Positions 17,627 to 24,970 of a stretch of DNA of 64,000 bases are shown here, piece after piece (position 1 is the first letter of the stretch; each line of letters opens with the position of its first letter). Made by a program: the position numbers and the translations under genes. This DNA is from an uncultured Altererythrobacter sp. (GTDB lineage: Bacteria; Pseudomonadota; Alphaproteobacteria; Sphingomonadales; Sphingomonadaceae). The stretch covers positions 1 to 64,000 of the forward strand of contig CAJXJY010000011.1 in assembly GCA_913055875.1 (NCBI GenBank), read 5' to 3'. The notes beneath the pieces are model-generated. The model searched no databases. It saw nothing but the letters and a program-made list of their open reading frames with translations, and was not told where the DNA came from.

Positions 17627-19060
17627 ATGGCCAGCCGCCCCCGCACGCTCTACGAAAAGATCTGGGACGCCCACGTCGTCGAACGGCGCGAAGACGGCAC
17701 CTCCCTCCTCTATATCGACCGTCACCTGGTCCACGAGGTGACCAGCCCGCAGGCCTTCGAGGCGCTGCGGCTCGCCGGACGCGACGTGCGCCGCCCCGAC
17801 CTCACCCTCGCCGTGCCCGACCACAACCTGCCGACCACCGCACGGACCGACGAAGCGGGCGCGCGGCTCCCGATCGCCGATCCGCAGAGCGCCGAACAGC
17901 TCGCCGCGCTCGAAGCGAACACCGCCCAATTCGGCATCCGCTATATCGACGCGACCGCGCCCGAGCAGGGCATCGTCCATGTGGTCGGCCCCGAACAGGG
18001 CTTCTCGCTGCCCGGCGCGACCATCGTGTGCGGCGACAGCCACACCGCCGCGCATGGCGGGATCGGCGCGCTCGCCTTCGGGATCGGCACCAGCGAGGTC
18101 GAGCACGTGCTGGCGACGCAGACGCTGCTGCTCAAGCGCTCGAAGACGATGGAGATCCGCGTCGAGGGCGAACTCGGTCCGGGGGTCACCTCGAAGGACC
18201 TGATCCTCCATATCATCGGCGCGATCGGCACTGCGGGCGGCACCGGCCACGTGATCGAATATCGCGGCCCGGTGTTCGAGGCGATGAGCGTCGAGGGACG
18301 CTTGACGATATGCAACATGTCGATCGAGGGTGGCGCGCGCGCCGGTCTGATCGCACCCGACGAGACGACGTTCGCTTATCTGAAGGGCCGCCCCTACACC
18401 CCCAAAGGCGAGGAATGGGACCGTGCGGTCGAATGGTGGCGCACGCTGCACAGCGACCCGGACGCCGAATTCGACAGCTCGGTGCTCATCGACGCCTCCA
18501 TGATCGAACCCACCGTCACCTGGGGCACCAGCCCCGAAGACACCGCGCCGATCGGCGGCAACGTGCCGGACCCCGACAGCTTCGCCGATCCCGCCAAGCG
18601 CGACGCCGCGCGACGCAGCCTCGACTACATGGGGCTCGAACCGGGCCGCAGGCTGTCCGACATCGCGGTCGAGAACGTGTTCATCGGGAGTTGCACCAAC
18701 AGCCGGATCGAGGACCTGCGCGCCGCCGCCGACATCGTGCGCGGGCGGCGCAAGGCGAGCAACGTGAAATGGGCGATCGTCGTGCCCGGCTCGGGGCTGG
18801 TCAAACGGCAGGCCGAGGACGAGGGGCTCGACAAGGTCTTCACCGAGGCGGGCCTCGAATGGCGCGAACCTGGCTGTTCGGCCTGCCTCGCGATGAACCC
18901 CGACAAGATCCCCGCGGGCGAGCGCTGCGCCAGCACCAGCAACCGCAATTTCGTCGGCCGCCAGGGCCCCGGCGCGCGCACCCACCTGATGAGCCCGGCC
19001 ATGGCCGCGGCGGCGGCGGTGACCGGGCGGCTGACCGATGTAAGGGAGCTGGCGAAATGA
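17627..19060 (+). CDS. leuC: 3-isopropylmalate dehydratase large subunit
   Basis: 477-aa aconitase-family enzyme of leucine biosynthesis. Fe-S ligand motifs are visible: FIGSCTNSR and [11 protein letters not shown]. Also typical are [20 protein letters not shown] and the N-terminal [10 protein letters not shown]. Start ATG at 17627; the longer frame adds an unlikely glycine-rich stretch within the hairpin region. It overlaps the next gene by 4 nt (ATGA). The small subunit, leuD, lies two genes on. Confidence 0.97.
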   Translation: MASRPRTLYEKIWDAHVVERREDGTSLLYIDRHLVHEVTSPQAFEALRLAGRDVRRPDLTLAVPDHNLPTTARTDEAGARLPIADPQSAEQLAALEANTAQFGIRYIDATAPEQGIVHVVGPEQGFSLPGATIVCGDSHTAAHGGIGALAFGIGTSEVEHVLATQTLLLKRSKTMEIRVEGELGPGVTSKDLILHIIGAIGTAGGTGHVIEYRGPVFEAMSVEGRLTICNMSIEGGARAGLIAPDETTFAYLKGRPYTPKGEEWDRAVEWWRTLHSDPDAEFDSSVLIDASMIEPTVTWGTSPEDTAPIGGNVPDPDSFADPAKRDAARRSLDYMGLEPGRRLSDIAVENVFIGSCTNSRIEDLRAAADIVRGRRKASNVKWAIVVPGSGLVKRQAEDEGLDKVFTEAGLEWREPGCSACLAMNPDKIPAGERCASTSNRNFVGRQGPGARTHLMSPAMAAAAAVTGRLTDVRELAK

Positions 19061-19461
19061 AGGCGAGCTGTCATTGCGGACGCGTGGAACTCGAAATCGC
19101 TCACCGACCGGATTTCATCAATCTGTGCGACTGCTCGCTATGCAGCAAGATGGGCGGCGCCTGGGGCTATTTCAGCGAGAGCGATGTCACCGTGACCGGT
19201 ACGACCGCCTCCTATCGGCGAATCGACCGCGAAAAACCGGCTTGCGAGGCGCATTTCTGCCCGAACTGCGGAACGACAACGCACTGGGTCCTGACCGAAC
19301 ATTTCGATGCCGATCGTGTCGGAGTGAACATGCGCCTGTTCGAACCCGGCGAAGTCGCCAGGATAGAGGCGCGCACGCTCGACGGGCGCAACTGGTTCGG
19401 CGACACCGAGCCCGCAGAGCGGCGGCCGCCGGGCCGGCTTGGCGAGGATGTGTTCCTGTGA
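19057..19461 (+). CDS. GFA/CENP-V family zinc protein
   Basis: 134 aa. Zinc-binding cysteines of the GFA fold are present: [22 protein letters not shown] and [12 protein letters not shown]. The family includes glutathione-dependent formaldehyde-activating enzyme, but most members have no proven reaction, so a specific activity should not be assumed. The ATG overlaps the leuC stop by 4 nt, placing it inside the leu operon. Confidence 0.85.
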   Translation: MKASCHCGRVELEIAHRPDFINLCDCSLCSKMGGAWGYFSESDVTVTGTTASYRRIDREKPACEAHFCPNCGTTTHWVLTEHFDADRVGVNMRLFEPGEVARIEARTLDGRNWFGDTEPAERRPPGRLGEDVFL

Positions 19462-19531
19462 GCAGGGCGGTGCAACCGTTCTCCGAACGCGGCCCTTGCG
19501 CGGCGTACACAGGCAATCCATTGAGAAGCAC

Positions 19532-19687
19532 ATGACCAAGAACCTCAAAGGCAAGGCGGCCATCGCAGGGGCCATCGGCTCGGCCGCGATCGCTGCCGCG
19601 CTGCTCTACGCCAACAAGCGCAAGAAGAAGAACGAGCCGACCCAGCCGGGGCCGATCCCATCGGGCGAGCAGCCCGAAACCGATTGA
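19532..19687 (+). CDS. 51-aa single-span membrane peptide between leuC and leuD
   Basis: ATG at 19532. Sequence starts [20 protein letters not shown], continues hydrophobic to about residue 27, then a basic KRKKKN stretch and a Pro-rich tail. Its stop TGA shares one base with the leuD ATG. It is likely a real small membrane protein, co-translated with leuD. No family recognised. Confidence 0.55.
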   Translation: MTKNLKGKAAIAGAIGSAAIAAALLYANKRKKKNEPTQPGPIPSGEQPETD

Positions 19688-20289
19688 TGGAGCCCGTCTC
19701 TACCATCGAGGGGCGCGCCATCCCCTGGGGCGCGAAGAACGTCGATACCGACGTCATCATCCCCGCGCACTGGCTCAAGACGATCAGGCGCGAGGGGCTC
19801 GGCCAGGGGGTGTTCGAAACAGTGCGCGCGCAGCCCGGCAATGTGTTCGACGATCCCGACTTCGCCGGGGCGCCGATCCTGATCGCGGGCGACAATTTCG
19901 GCTGCGGGTCGAGCCGCGAGCATGCCGCATGGGCGCTGCTCGATTACGGCATCCGCGCGGTGATCGCGCCGAGCTTTTCGGACATCTTCTCGGGCAATGC
20001 GTTCAAGAACGGCATCCTGACGGTCGAGCTGCCGCAGGAGCAGATCGACCGGCTGCTCGAAGTCGCGCGGACCGATCCGGTCGCGATCGATCTCGAGACG
20101 CAGATGGTTACCACCCCCTTCCAGGATCGTTTCCGCTTCGAGATCGACCCGTTCCGCAAGCACTGCCTGGCGGGCGGTCTCGACGAGATCGGGCTGACGC
20201 TCGCGAGCGGCGATGCCATTTCACGATACGAACAGGGTCGGGCGCAGCATCTGCCCTGGCTCGACACAGCAACGGAGAGAGCCGCATGA
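19687..20289 (+). CDS. leuD: 3-isopropylmalate dehydratase small subunit
   Basis: 200 aa, the swivelling domain that pairs with LeuC. Signature segments: [17 protein letters not shown] near the N-terminus, [17 protein letters not shown] in the middle, and [15 protein letters not shown]. Length is normal. Start ATG 19687 shares a base with the preceding stop. It overlaps the following oxidoreductase gene by 4 nt (ATGA). Confidence 0.97.
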   Translation: MEPVSTIEGRAIPWGAKNVDTDVIIPAHWLKTIRREGLGQGVFETVRAQPGNVFDDPDFAGAPILIAGDNFGCGSSREHAAWALLDYGIRAVIAPSFSDIFSGNAFKNGILTVELPQEQIDRLLEVARTDPVAIDLETQMVTTPFQDRFRFEIDPFRKHCLAGGLDEIGLTLASGDAISRYEQGRAQHLPWLDTATERAA

Positions 20290-21287
20290 AAGCGCTTAGA
20301 ACGCACGCCACCGGAGGCCCGGAGACGCTGACGCTCGACGAGGTCGATGTCCCTTCCCCCGGCAAGGGCGAGGTGCTGGTCGACGTGAAGGCCTGCGCGA
20401 TCAACTATCCCGACACGCTGATGATCCGCGATCTCTACCAGTTCAAACCCGAGCGCCCCTATGCGCCGGGCGGCGAGATCGCGGGCACGATCGAAGCGCT
20501 TGGCGAAGGCGTCGAGGGCTTCGCGGTCGGCGACCGGGTGATGGCGGGGATCGGCAATGGCGGGCTGGCCGAGAAGGTCGTGGTGCGCGCCGAGCGGATG
20601 TTCCCGGTGCCCGACGGCGTTCCGTTCGAGAAGGCCGCCTCGCTGTTGATGACCTACGGCACCACGATCCACGGGCTCAAGGACCGCGGACATATCGAGG
20701 AAGGCGACACCGTACTGGTGCTCGGCGCGGCGGGCGGTGTCGGCCTGTCGGCGGTCGAGCTTGCCAAGGCGTTCGGCGCGCGTGTGGTCGCCGCCGTTTC
20801 GAGCGAGGAAAAGGGCGAGGTCGCGCGCAAGGCCGGGGCCGACGAAGTCGTGATCTATCCCAAGGGCGAGATGGACAAGGACGCCTCGAAGGAACTCGCG
20901 GGCAAGTTCAAGGCCGCCTGCGCCCCCGAGGGGGCGAACATCGTCTACGACATCGTCGGCGGACAGTATTCCGAACCCGCCTTGCGCTCGATCGCGTGGG
21001 AGGGCCGCTTCCTCGTGGTCGGCTTCCCGGCGGGGATCGCGAAGATGCCGCTCAACCTGACGCTGCTCAAGAGCTGCGATATCGCGGGCGTGTTCTGGGG
21101 CGCCTTCACCGCGCGCGAGCCGGTCAAGTTCCGCGAGCAGGTCGCCGAATTGTTCGCGCTGATGGAAGCGGGCAGGATCGATCCGCTGGTCTCGGAGACC
21201 TTCCCGCTCGAACGCGGCGGCGATGCGATCGCCAAGCTGGAAAACCGGCAGGCGGTCGGTAAGCTCGTCGTCACCATGGGAGACTGA
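20286..21287 (+). CDS. NADPH:quinone oxidoreductase family (zinc-free MDR)
   Basis: 333 aa. A medium-chain dehydrogenase/reductase of the quinone-oxidoreductase type: N-terminal GroES-like domain ([13 protein letters not shown]), then a Rossmann fold with [20 protein letters not shown]. No zinc-ligand cysteines of alcohol dehydrogenases are present. It probably reduces quinones or enoyl substrates with NADPH. Translation is coupled to leuD, though a leucine role is unlikely. Confidence 0.88.
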   Translation: MKALRTHATGGPETLTLDEVDVPSPGKGEVLVDVKACAINYPDTLMIRDLYQFKPERPYAPGGEIAGTIEALGEGVEGFAVGDRVMAGIGNGGLAEKVVVRAERMFPVPDGVPFEKAASLLMTYGTTIHGLKDRGHIEEGDTVLVLGAAGGVGLSAVELAKAFGARVVAAVSSEEKGEVARKAGADEVVIYPKGEMDKDASKELAGKFKAACAPEGANIVYDIVGGQYSEPALRSIAWEGRFLVVGFPAGIAKMPLNLTLLKSCDIAGVFWGAFTAREPVKFREQVAELFALMEAGRIDPLVSETFPLERGGDAIAKLENRQAVGKLVVTMGD

Positions 21288-21290
21288 CCG

Positions 21291-21758
21291 ATGCGTATTT
21301 CTCACTTTGCTTTGCTCGCCGCGGCATCACTGCTTGCCGGCGGCACGCTTGCCTTCGCGCATGAGGACCATGAGGCGTCCGGCCATCCGCTGGTCGATGC
21401 GCGGCAGGGCGGGATGACGATGATGGTCGCCACGCTCTCCATGGCGAGCAAGGCCGGCGACTCGGAGGACACGGTCAAACGCGCGGCCTTCCCCGCCAGC
21501 GGTCTGGCAAGCTTCGCACGCGGACTGCCCGCGCTGTTCGATCCGAAGACCGCGAACGTCGAAAATACGCGCGCATTGCCCGCGGTGTGGGAAGATTCGG
21601 ACGCTTTTGCCGCGCAGATCGATGAATTCGCCGCCGCCACGGCCGAGCTGCAGGCCGCAGCGCAGGCCGATGATCGCGAAGCCTTCACCGCGGCCCTTGC
21701 GAGGACCAAGATGGCGTGCCAAGCGTGCCACGCCACTTATCGCGCGGAAGCCGAGTAG
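21291..21758 (+). CDS. Cytochrome c' (class II c-type cytochrome)
   Basis: 155 aa with a signal peptide (residues 1-23, ending LAFAHEDHE). The heme-binding CQACH motif sits at the C-terminus, as in four-helix cytochromes c'. The segment ASGLASFARGLPALF is helix-like. It starts 3 nt after the oxidoreductase gene. Role: periplasmic, perhaps nitric oxide binding or electron transfer; not decidable here. Confidence 0.88.
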   Translation: MRISHFALLAAASLLAGGTLAFAHEDHEASGHPLVDARQGGMTMMVATLSMASKAGDSEDTVKRAAFPASGLASFARGLPALFDPKTANVENTRALPAVWEDSDAFAAQIDEFAAATAELQAAAQADDREAFTAALARTKMACQACHATYRAEAE

Positions 21759-21788
21759 GACCCTTCCGCCCATGCAGGAAAGAGACCG

Positions 21789-22112
21789 ATGACCGATTTC
21801 AAGGACCGCCAGAAGGGCGAAGAAGCCAAATACGCCATGGACGAGGAAACCGCGTTCAAGGTCGCGGCGCGGCGCAACCGGCTGCTCGGCGAATGGGCCG
21901 CGGGCCTGATGGGCCTGACCGAGGAAGAAACCGACGCCTACAAGAAGGCGGTGGTGCAGGCCGATTTCGAGGAAGCGGGCGACGAGGACGTCATCCGCAA
22001 GCTGCTCGGCGACCTGACCGCGGCCGAATGCGATGTCAGCGAGGCCGATATCCGCTCCAAGCTGGAAGAATGCGCGATCGAGGCGCGGCGCCAGTTCATG
22101 AGCGAGAGCTGA
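21789..22112 (+). CDS. DUF1476 protein, F1-ATPase zeta-type inhibitor
   Basis: 107 aa. Starts MTDFKDRQKGEEAKYAMDEE, which is the alphaproteobacterial DUF1476 signature. Members include the zeta subunit of Paracoccus F1-ATPase, an inhibitor of ATP hydrolysis. The middle (ARRNRLLGEWAAGLMG) and the acidic C-terminal half fit. No atp genes are nearby. It precedes bolA and the glutaredoxin in the same direction. Confidence 0.88.
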   Translation: MTDFKDRQKGEEAKYAMDEETAFKVAARRNRLLGEWAAGLMGLTEEETDAYKKAVVQADFEEAGDEDVIRKLLGDLTAAECDVSEADIRSKLEECAIEARRQFMSES

Positions 22113-22122
22113 GGCGCGCGCG

Positions 22123-22359
22123 ATGCCGATGAGCGCCGCCGAGATCGAGGCCATGATCAAGCATGCCCTGCCCGGCGCCGAGGTCGAGATGCGCGACCTG
22201 GCGGGCGACAACGATCACTGGGCGGCGAATGTCACCGCGCCGCAATTCGCGGGCAAGAGCCGTGTCCAGCAGCACAAGATGGTCTACGAGGCGCTCGACG
22301 GGAAGATGGGCGGCGTGCTCCACGCCTTGCAACTGACCACCCAAGCCCCCACCTCCTGA
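22123..22359 (+). CDS. BolA family protein
   Basis: 78 aa. BolA fold segments: AEIEAMIKHALPGAEVEMRD, then SRVQQHKMVYEAL, with the conserved His in QQHKMVY. BolA-type proteins form Fe-S-bridged complexes with monothiol glutaredoxins, and such a gene follows 29 nt downstream. This pairing supports a role in Fe-S or iron signalling. Two ATGs are possible (22123 or 22129). Confidence 0.92.
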   Translation: MPMSAAEIEAMIKHALPGAEVEMRDLAGDNDHWAANVTAPQFAGKSRVQQHKMVYEALDGKMGGVLHALQLTTQAPTS

Positions 22360-22388
22360 CCGAACGCAAATTCGCGGAGGTCCGCACC

Positions 22389-22718
22389 ATGTCCGATATC
22401 AATTCCCGCATTTCCGGCATCGTCGGCGACAACGACGTCGTCCTGTTCATGAAGGGGACGCCGCTGTTCCCCCAATGCGGCTTTTCGAGCCGCGCGGTGG
22501 CGATTCTCGATCATTGCGGCGTCGCCTATGAAAGCGTCGACGTGTTGCAGGACATGGAAATTCGGCAGGGGATCAAGGCCTTCTCCGACTGGCCGACGAT
22601 CCCGCAGCTCTACGTCAAGGGCGAGTTCCTCGGCGGCAGCGACATCATGATGGAGATGTTCGAAGCGGGCGAGTTGCAAACCCTGATGGACGAGAAGCAG
22701 GTCGCGAAAGCCGAGTAG
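22389..22718 (+). CDS. grxD: Monothiol glutaredoxin (Grx4 type)
   Basis: 109 aa. The CGFS active site is visible in FPQCGFSSRAV. The WPTIPQLYVKGEFLGGSD segment carries the cis-Pro and glutathione-binding motif. Grx4 proteins carry [2Fe-2S] clusters with glutathione and pair with BolA, encoded directly upstream. A strong terminator follows. Confidence 0.96.
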   Translation: MSDINSRISGIVGDNDVVLFMKGTPLFPQCGFSSRAVAILDHCGVAYESVDVLQDMEIRQGIKAFSDWPTIPQLYVKGEFLGGSDIMMEMFEAGELQTLMDEKQVAKAE

Positions 22719-22745
22719 ATTTCGCGCACCGAGCCTGAAATCGAA

Positions 22746-22777
22746 AAAGGCCCGCCACCGTGAGGTAGCGGGCCTTT
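22746..22777 (+). terminator. Rho-independent terminator after grxD
   Basis: AAAGGCCCGC (22746-22755) pairs perfectly with GCGGGCCTTT (22768-22777), loop 12 nt. A short pyrimidine tract follows (CCCTTTC). It closes the DUF1476-bolA-grxD unit. Confidence 0.85.
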
Positions 22778-23006
22778 CCCTTTCGGGGAGCCGCACCGGG
22801 AGACCAAGGGTGGCGCGGGGCTCCTTGTCGAAGACCAATTCGAGTGCTCCCTGCAATGCAGGGCCCGTGCCAGTTTTGGGAAATTGCCGTTTTCCGGGGA
22901 TCTCGATGGTTAAGCCCCGTTCATCATTTCCACGGCTGTAAGGATTATCGACAGGCACCGGAAATTCGGTCTTGAGTCGGGACCGGTCGCCGCGCAGTGT
23001 CGCACC

Positions 23007-23777
23007 ATGGCAGGGCAGGACGGCATCCCCGCGGCGACGGTCGTGATCTTTCGCCACGGGCGCGATGGCGGTCCGCCGGAACTGCTGATGGTCACGCGCT
23101 CACGCTCGATGTCCTTCGCCGGCGGCGCCGCGGTGTTCCCCGGCGGCCGGGTCGACGAGGCGGATCGGCGGCTGGCCGAAACTGTCTCTCCCGCAGGCGA
23201 TACCGACGAAGCCGCGCACCGCATTGCCGCAATCCGCGAGACGCTGGAGGAAACCGGGCTCGTCATCGGGATGGTGGGAGAGGTCGACGCCGGGCGGGCG
23301 TCCGAGGCGCGCGAACTGCTGCTGGCCCGGGGCGAACTTGCGCCGGTGCTGGAGGCGATGGGCTGGACGCTCGATATCGCCGCCGTGACGCTGTTTTCGC
23401 GCTGGTATCCCAAGAACGAGAAGCTCCCGCGCGTGTTCGATACGCGGTTCTACCTCGCCGATCTCGGCACCGGCGCGGTCGATATCGCGGTCGACGAAAC
23501 CGAGAATACCAGGCTGTTCTGGACCACCGCGCAGAACGCGCTCGACCGCGCGAACCGGGGCGAGCTGGTGCTGATCTTCCCGACGCGGCGCAATCTCGAA
23601 CGGCTCGCCGGGTTCGGCGATTTCGCCGCCGCCCTGCGCGATTGCGAGGCCCATCCCCCGCGCACGATCACCCCGTTCTTCGAGGAACGAGACGGCGAAG
23701 GCTGGATCTGCATCCCCGACGCTGCGGGATACCCCGTCACGGCGGAAAAGCTGAAGGGGCTCAATCGCGGCCAATAG
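23007..23777 (+). CDS. NUDIX hydrolase
   Basis: 256 aa. The Nudix box is present in a stretched form: FAGGAAVFPGG, then AAIRETLEETGLV with the metal-binding glutamates. Similar long Nudix proteins hydrolyse CoA or other nucleoside diphosphate derivatives; substrate not deducible. The C-terminal half contains SRWYPK and an ETENTRLFWTTA segment. Single gene, preceded by a 229-bp gap with no other gene. Confidence 0.88.
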   Translation: MAGQDGIPAATVVIFRHGRDGGPPELLMVTRSRSMSFAGGAAVFPGGRVDEADRRLAETVSPAGDTDEAAHRIAAIRETLEETGLVIGMVGEVDAGRASEARELLLARGELAPVLEAMGWTLDIAAVTLFSRWYPKNEKLPRVFDTRFYLADLGTGAVDIAVDETENTRLFWTTAQNALDRANRGELVLIFPTRRNLERLAGFGDFAAALRDCEAHPPRTITPFFEERDGEGWICIPDAAGYPVTAEKLKGLNRGQ

Positions 23778-23795
23778 TTCGGGTTTCCCCCAATC

Positions 23796-23886
23796 CGTCA
23801 TGCTGAACTTGTTTCAGCATCCATCTTTCCACCTGCACTGTCCGTAGCTGTGGCGAAATGGATCCTGAAACGAGTTCAGGATGACG
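23796..23886. repeat. 91-bp two-hairpin dispersed repeat, copy 2
   Basis: Begins CGTCATGCTGAACTTG and ends GAGTTCAGGATGACG. The left hairpin is TGCTGAA/TTTCAGCA and the right is TCCTGAA/TTCAGGA. It is exactly as long as the copies at 1864 and 45256. It lies in the 217-bp gap between the Nudix gene and the tRNA. Confidence 0.85.
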
Positions 23887-23994
23887 ATTCGATCTGGAGG
23901 ATACTGAGCACGGCAGGATCGACGTTCGCGTCTTTCGCAAAGAAACGCCGTATGTGGGCGTCTGCCCGGTTTCTATTTTCGCCTGCGGCGAAAA

Positions 23995-24071
23995 TGGCGC
24001 GCCCGGCAGGACTCGAACCTGCTGCCTCAAGATTAGAAGTCTCGCGCTCTATCCAGATGAGCTACGGGCGC
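23995..24071 (-). tRNA. tRNA-Arg (anticodon TCT)
   Basis: On the minus strand the gene starts GCGCCCGTAGCTC at 24071. The acceptor stem is GCGCCCG/CGGGCGC. The D-arm, the anticodon loop with TCT, and GGTTCGAGTCC in the T-arm are all present. The CCA end is encoded (TGG on the plus strand, 23995-23997). It reads AGA codons, rare in this GC-rich genome. Confidence 0.97.
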
Positions 24072-24131
24072 GCGCAGGCCGCGCAATAGCGCGCTTTTCG
24101 CAGGCCGCAAATCGCGATAGGTCACCTCGCC

Positions 24132-24893
24132 ATGGAAAACCCGCCTCCGCCCGCCGAAACCGGTTCCGGCAAACCGCGCAGCTTCCGTTATTTCGACATC
24201 GTCATGGCGAGTTTCGTCGCCATCCTGCTGCTCTCGAACGTGATCGGGGCCGCCAAGCTCTCCTCCCTGCCCGTGCCGTGGTGGCCCGCAGGCTGGTGGC
24301 CCGCGCCCGAAGGCATGTTCATCTTCGGCGCGGGCATATTGTTCTTTCCATTGAGCTACGTGATCGGCGACGTGCTGACCGAGGTGTACGGTTATGCCAA
24401 GGCTCGGCGTTGCATCTGGGTCGGCTTCGCGGCGATGCTGTTCATGGCTGTCATGAGCTGGGCGGTGGTGGCGATGCCCCCCGCCGCGAGCTGGACCGGG
24501 CAGGACGCCTACGAGCAGGTGTTCGGGCTGGTCCCGCGGATCGTGCTCGCCTCGATCGTGGCGTTCTGGGCGGGCGAGTTCGTCAATTCCTACGTGCTTG
24601 CCCGGATGAAGGTGTGGACCGGGGGCAAGGCGCTGTGGAGCCGCACGATCGGCTCGACGGTATTCGGGCAGGCGGTCGACAGCGCGATCTTCTATCCGGT
24701 CGCATTCCTCGGCATCTGGGAGACGCGCGACGTGATGATCGTGATGGTCACCAACTGGGCGCTCAAGGTCGCGTGGGAAGCGGTGCTGACGCCGGTCACC
24801 TATGTCGTGGTCGGAAAACTCAAGGCCGCCGAGGGCGTCGAGATCTACGATACCGATACCGACTTCTCGCCTTTCGCCTCGAGCAAGGGCTGA
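24132..24893 (+). CDS. yhhQ: Queuosine precursor transporter (YhhQ/VUT family)
   Basis: 253-aa inner-membrane protein with about six hydrophobic segments. The family signature is clear: FPLSYVIGDVLTEVYGY and ALWSRTIGSTVFGQAVDSAIFY. It imports preQ0 or preQ1 for tRNA queuosine modification. The N-terminal 20 residues are Pro-rich and polar. It ends at a bidirectional terminator shared with the convergent TonB receptor gene. Confidence 0.92.
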   Translation: MENPPPPAETGSGKPRSFRYFDIVMASFVAILLLSNVIGAAKLSSLPVPWWPAGWWPAPEGMFIFGAGILFFPLSYVIGDVLTEVYGYAKARRCIWVGFAAMLFMAVMSWAVVAMPPAASWTGQDAYEQVFGLVPRIVLASIVAFWAGEFVNSYVLARMKVWTGGKALWSRTIGSTVFGQAVDSAIFYPVAFLGIWETRDVMIVMVTNWALKVAWEAVLTPVTYVVVGKLKAAEGVEIYDTDTDFSPFASSKG

Positions 24894-24905
24894 GCCGGAT
24901 GCAAG

Positions 24906-24931
24906 AAGGGCCGGGATCGCTCCCGGCCCTT
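24906..24931. terminator. Bidirectional terminator between yhhQ and the TonB receptor
   Basis: AAGGGCCGGGA (24906-24916) pairs perfectly with TCCCGGCCCTT (24921-24931) around a 4-nt TCGC loop. The stem is 11 bp with A/T ends on both sides, and it sits between two convergent genes. Confidence 0.88.
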
Positions 24932-24970
24932 CCCTCCCCCTTGACCGTCTGTCCGGTCGAAACCGGGCGG

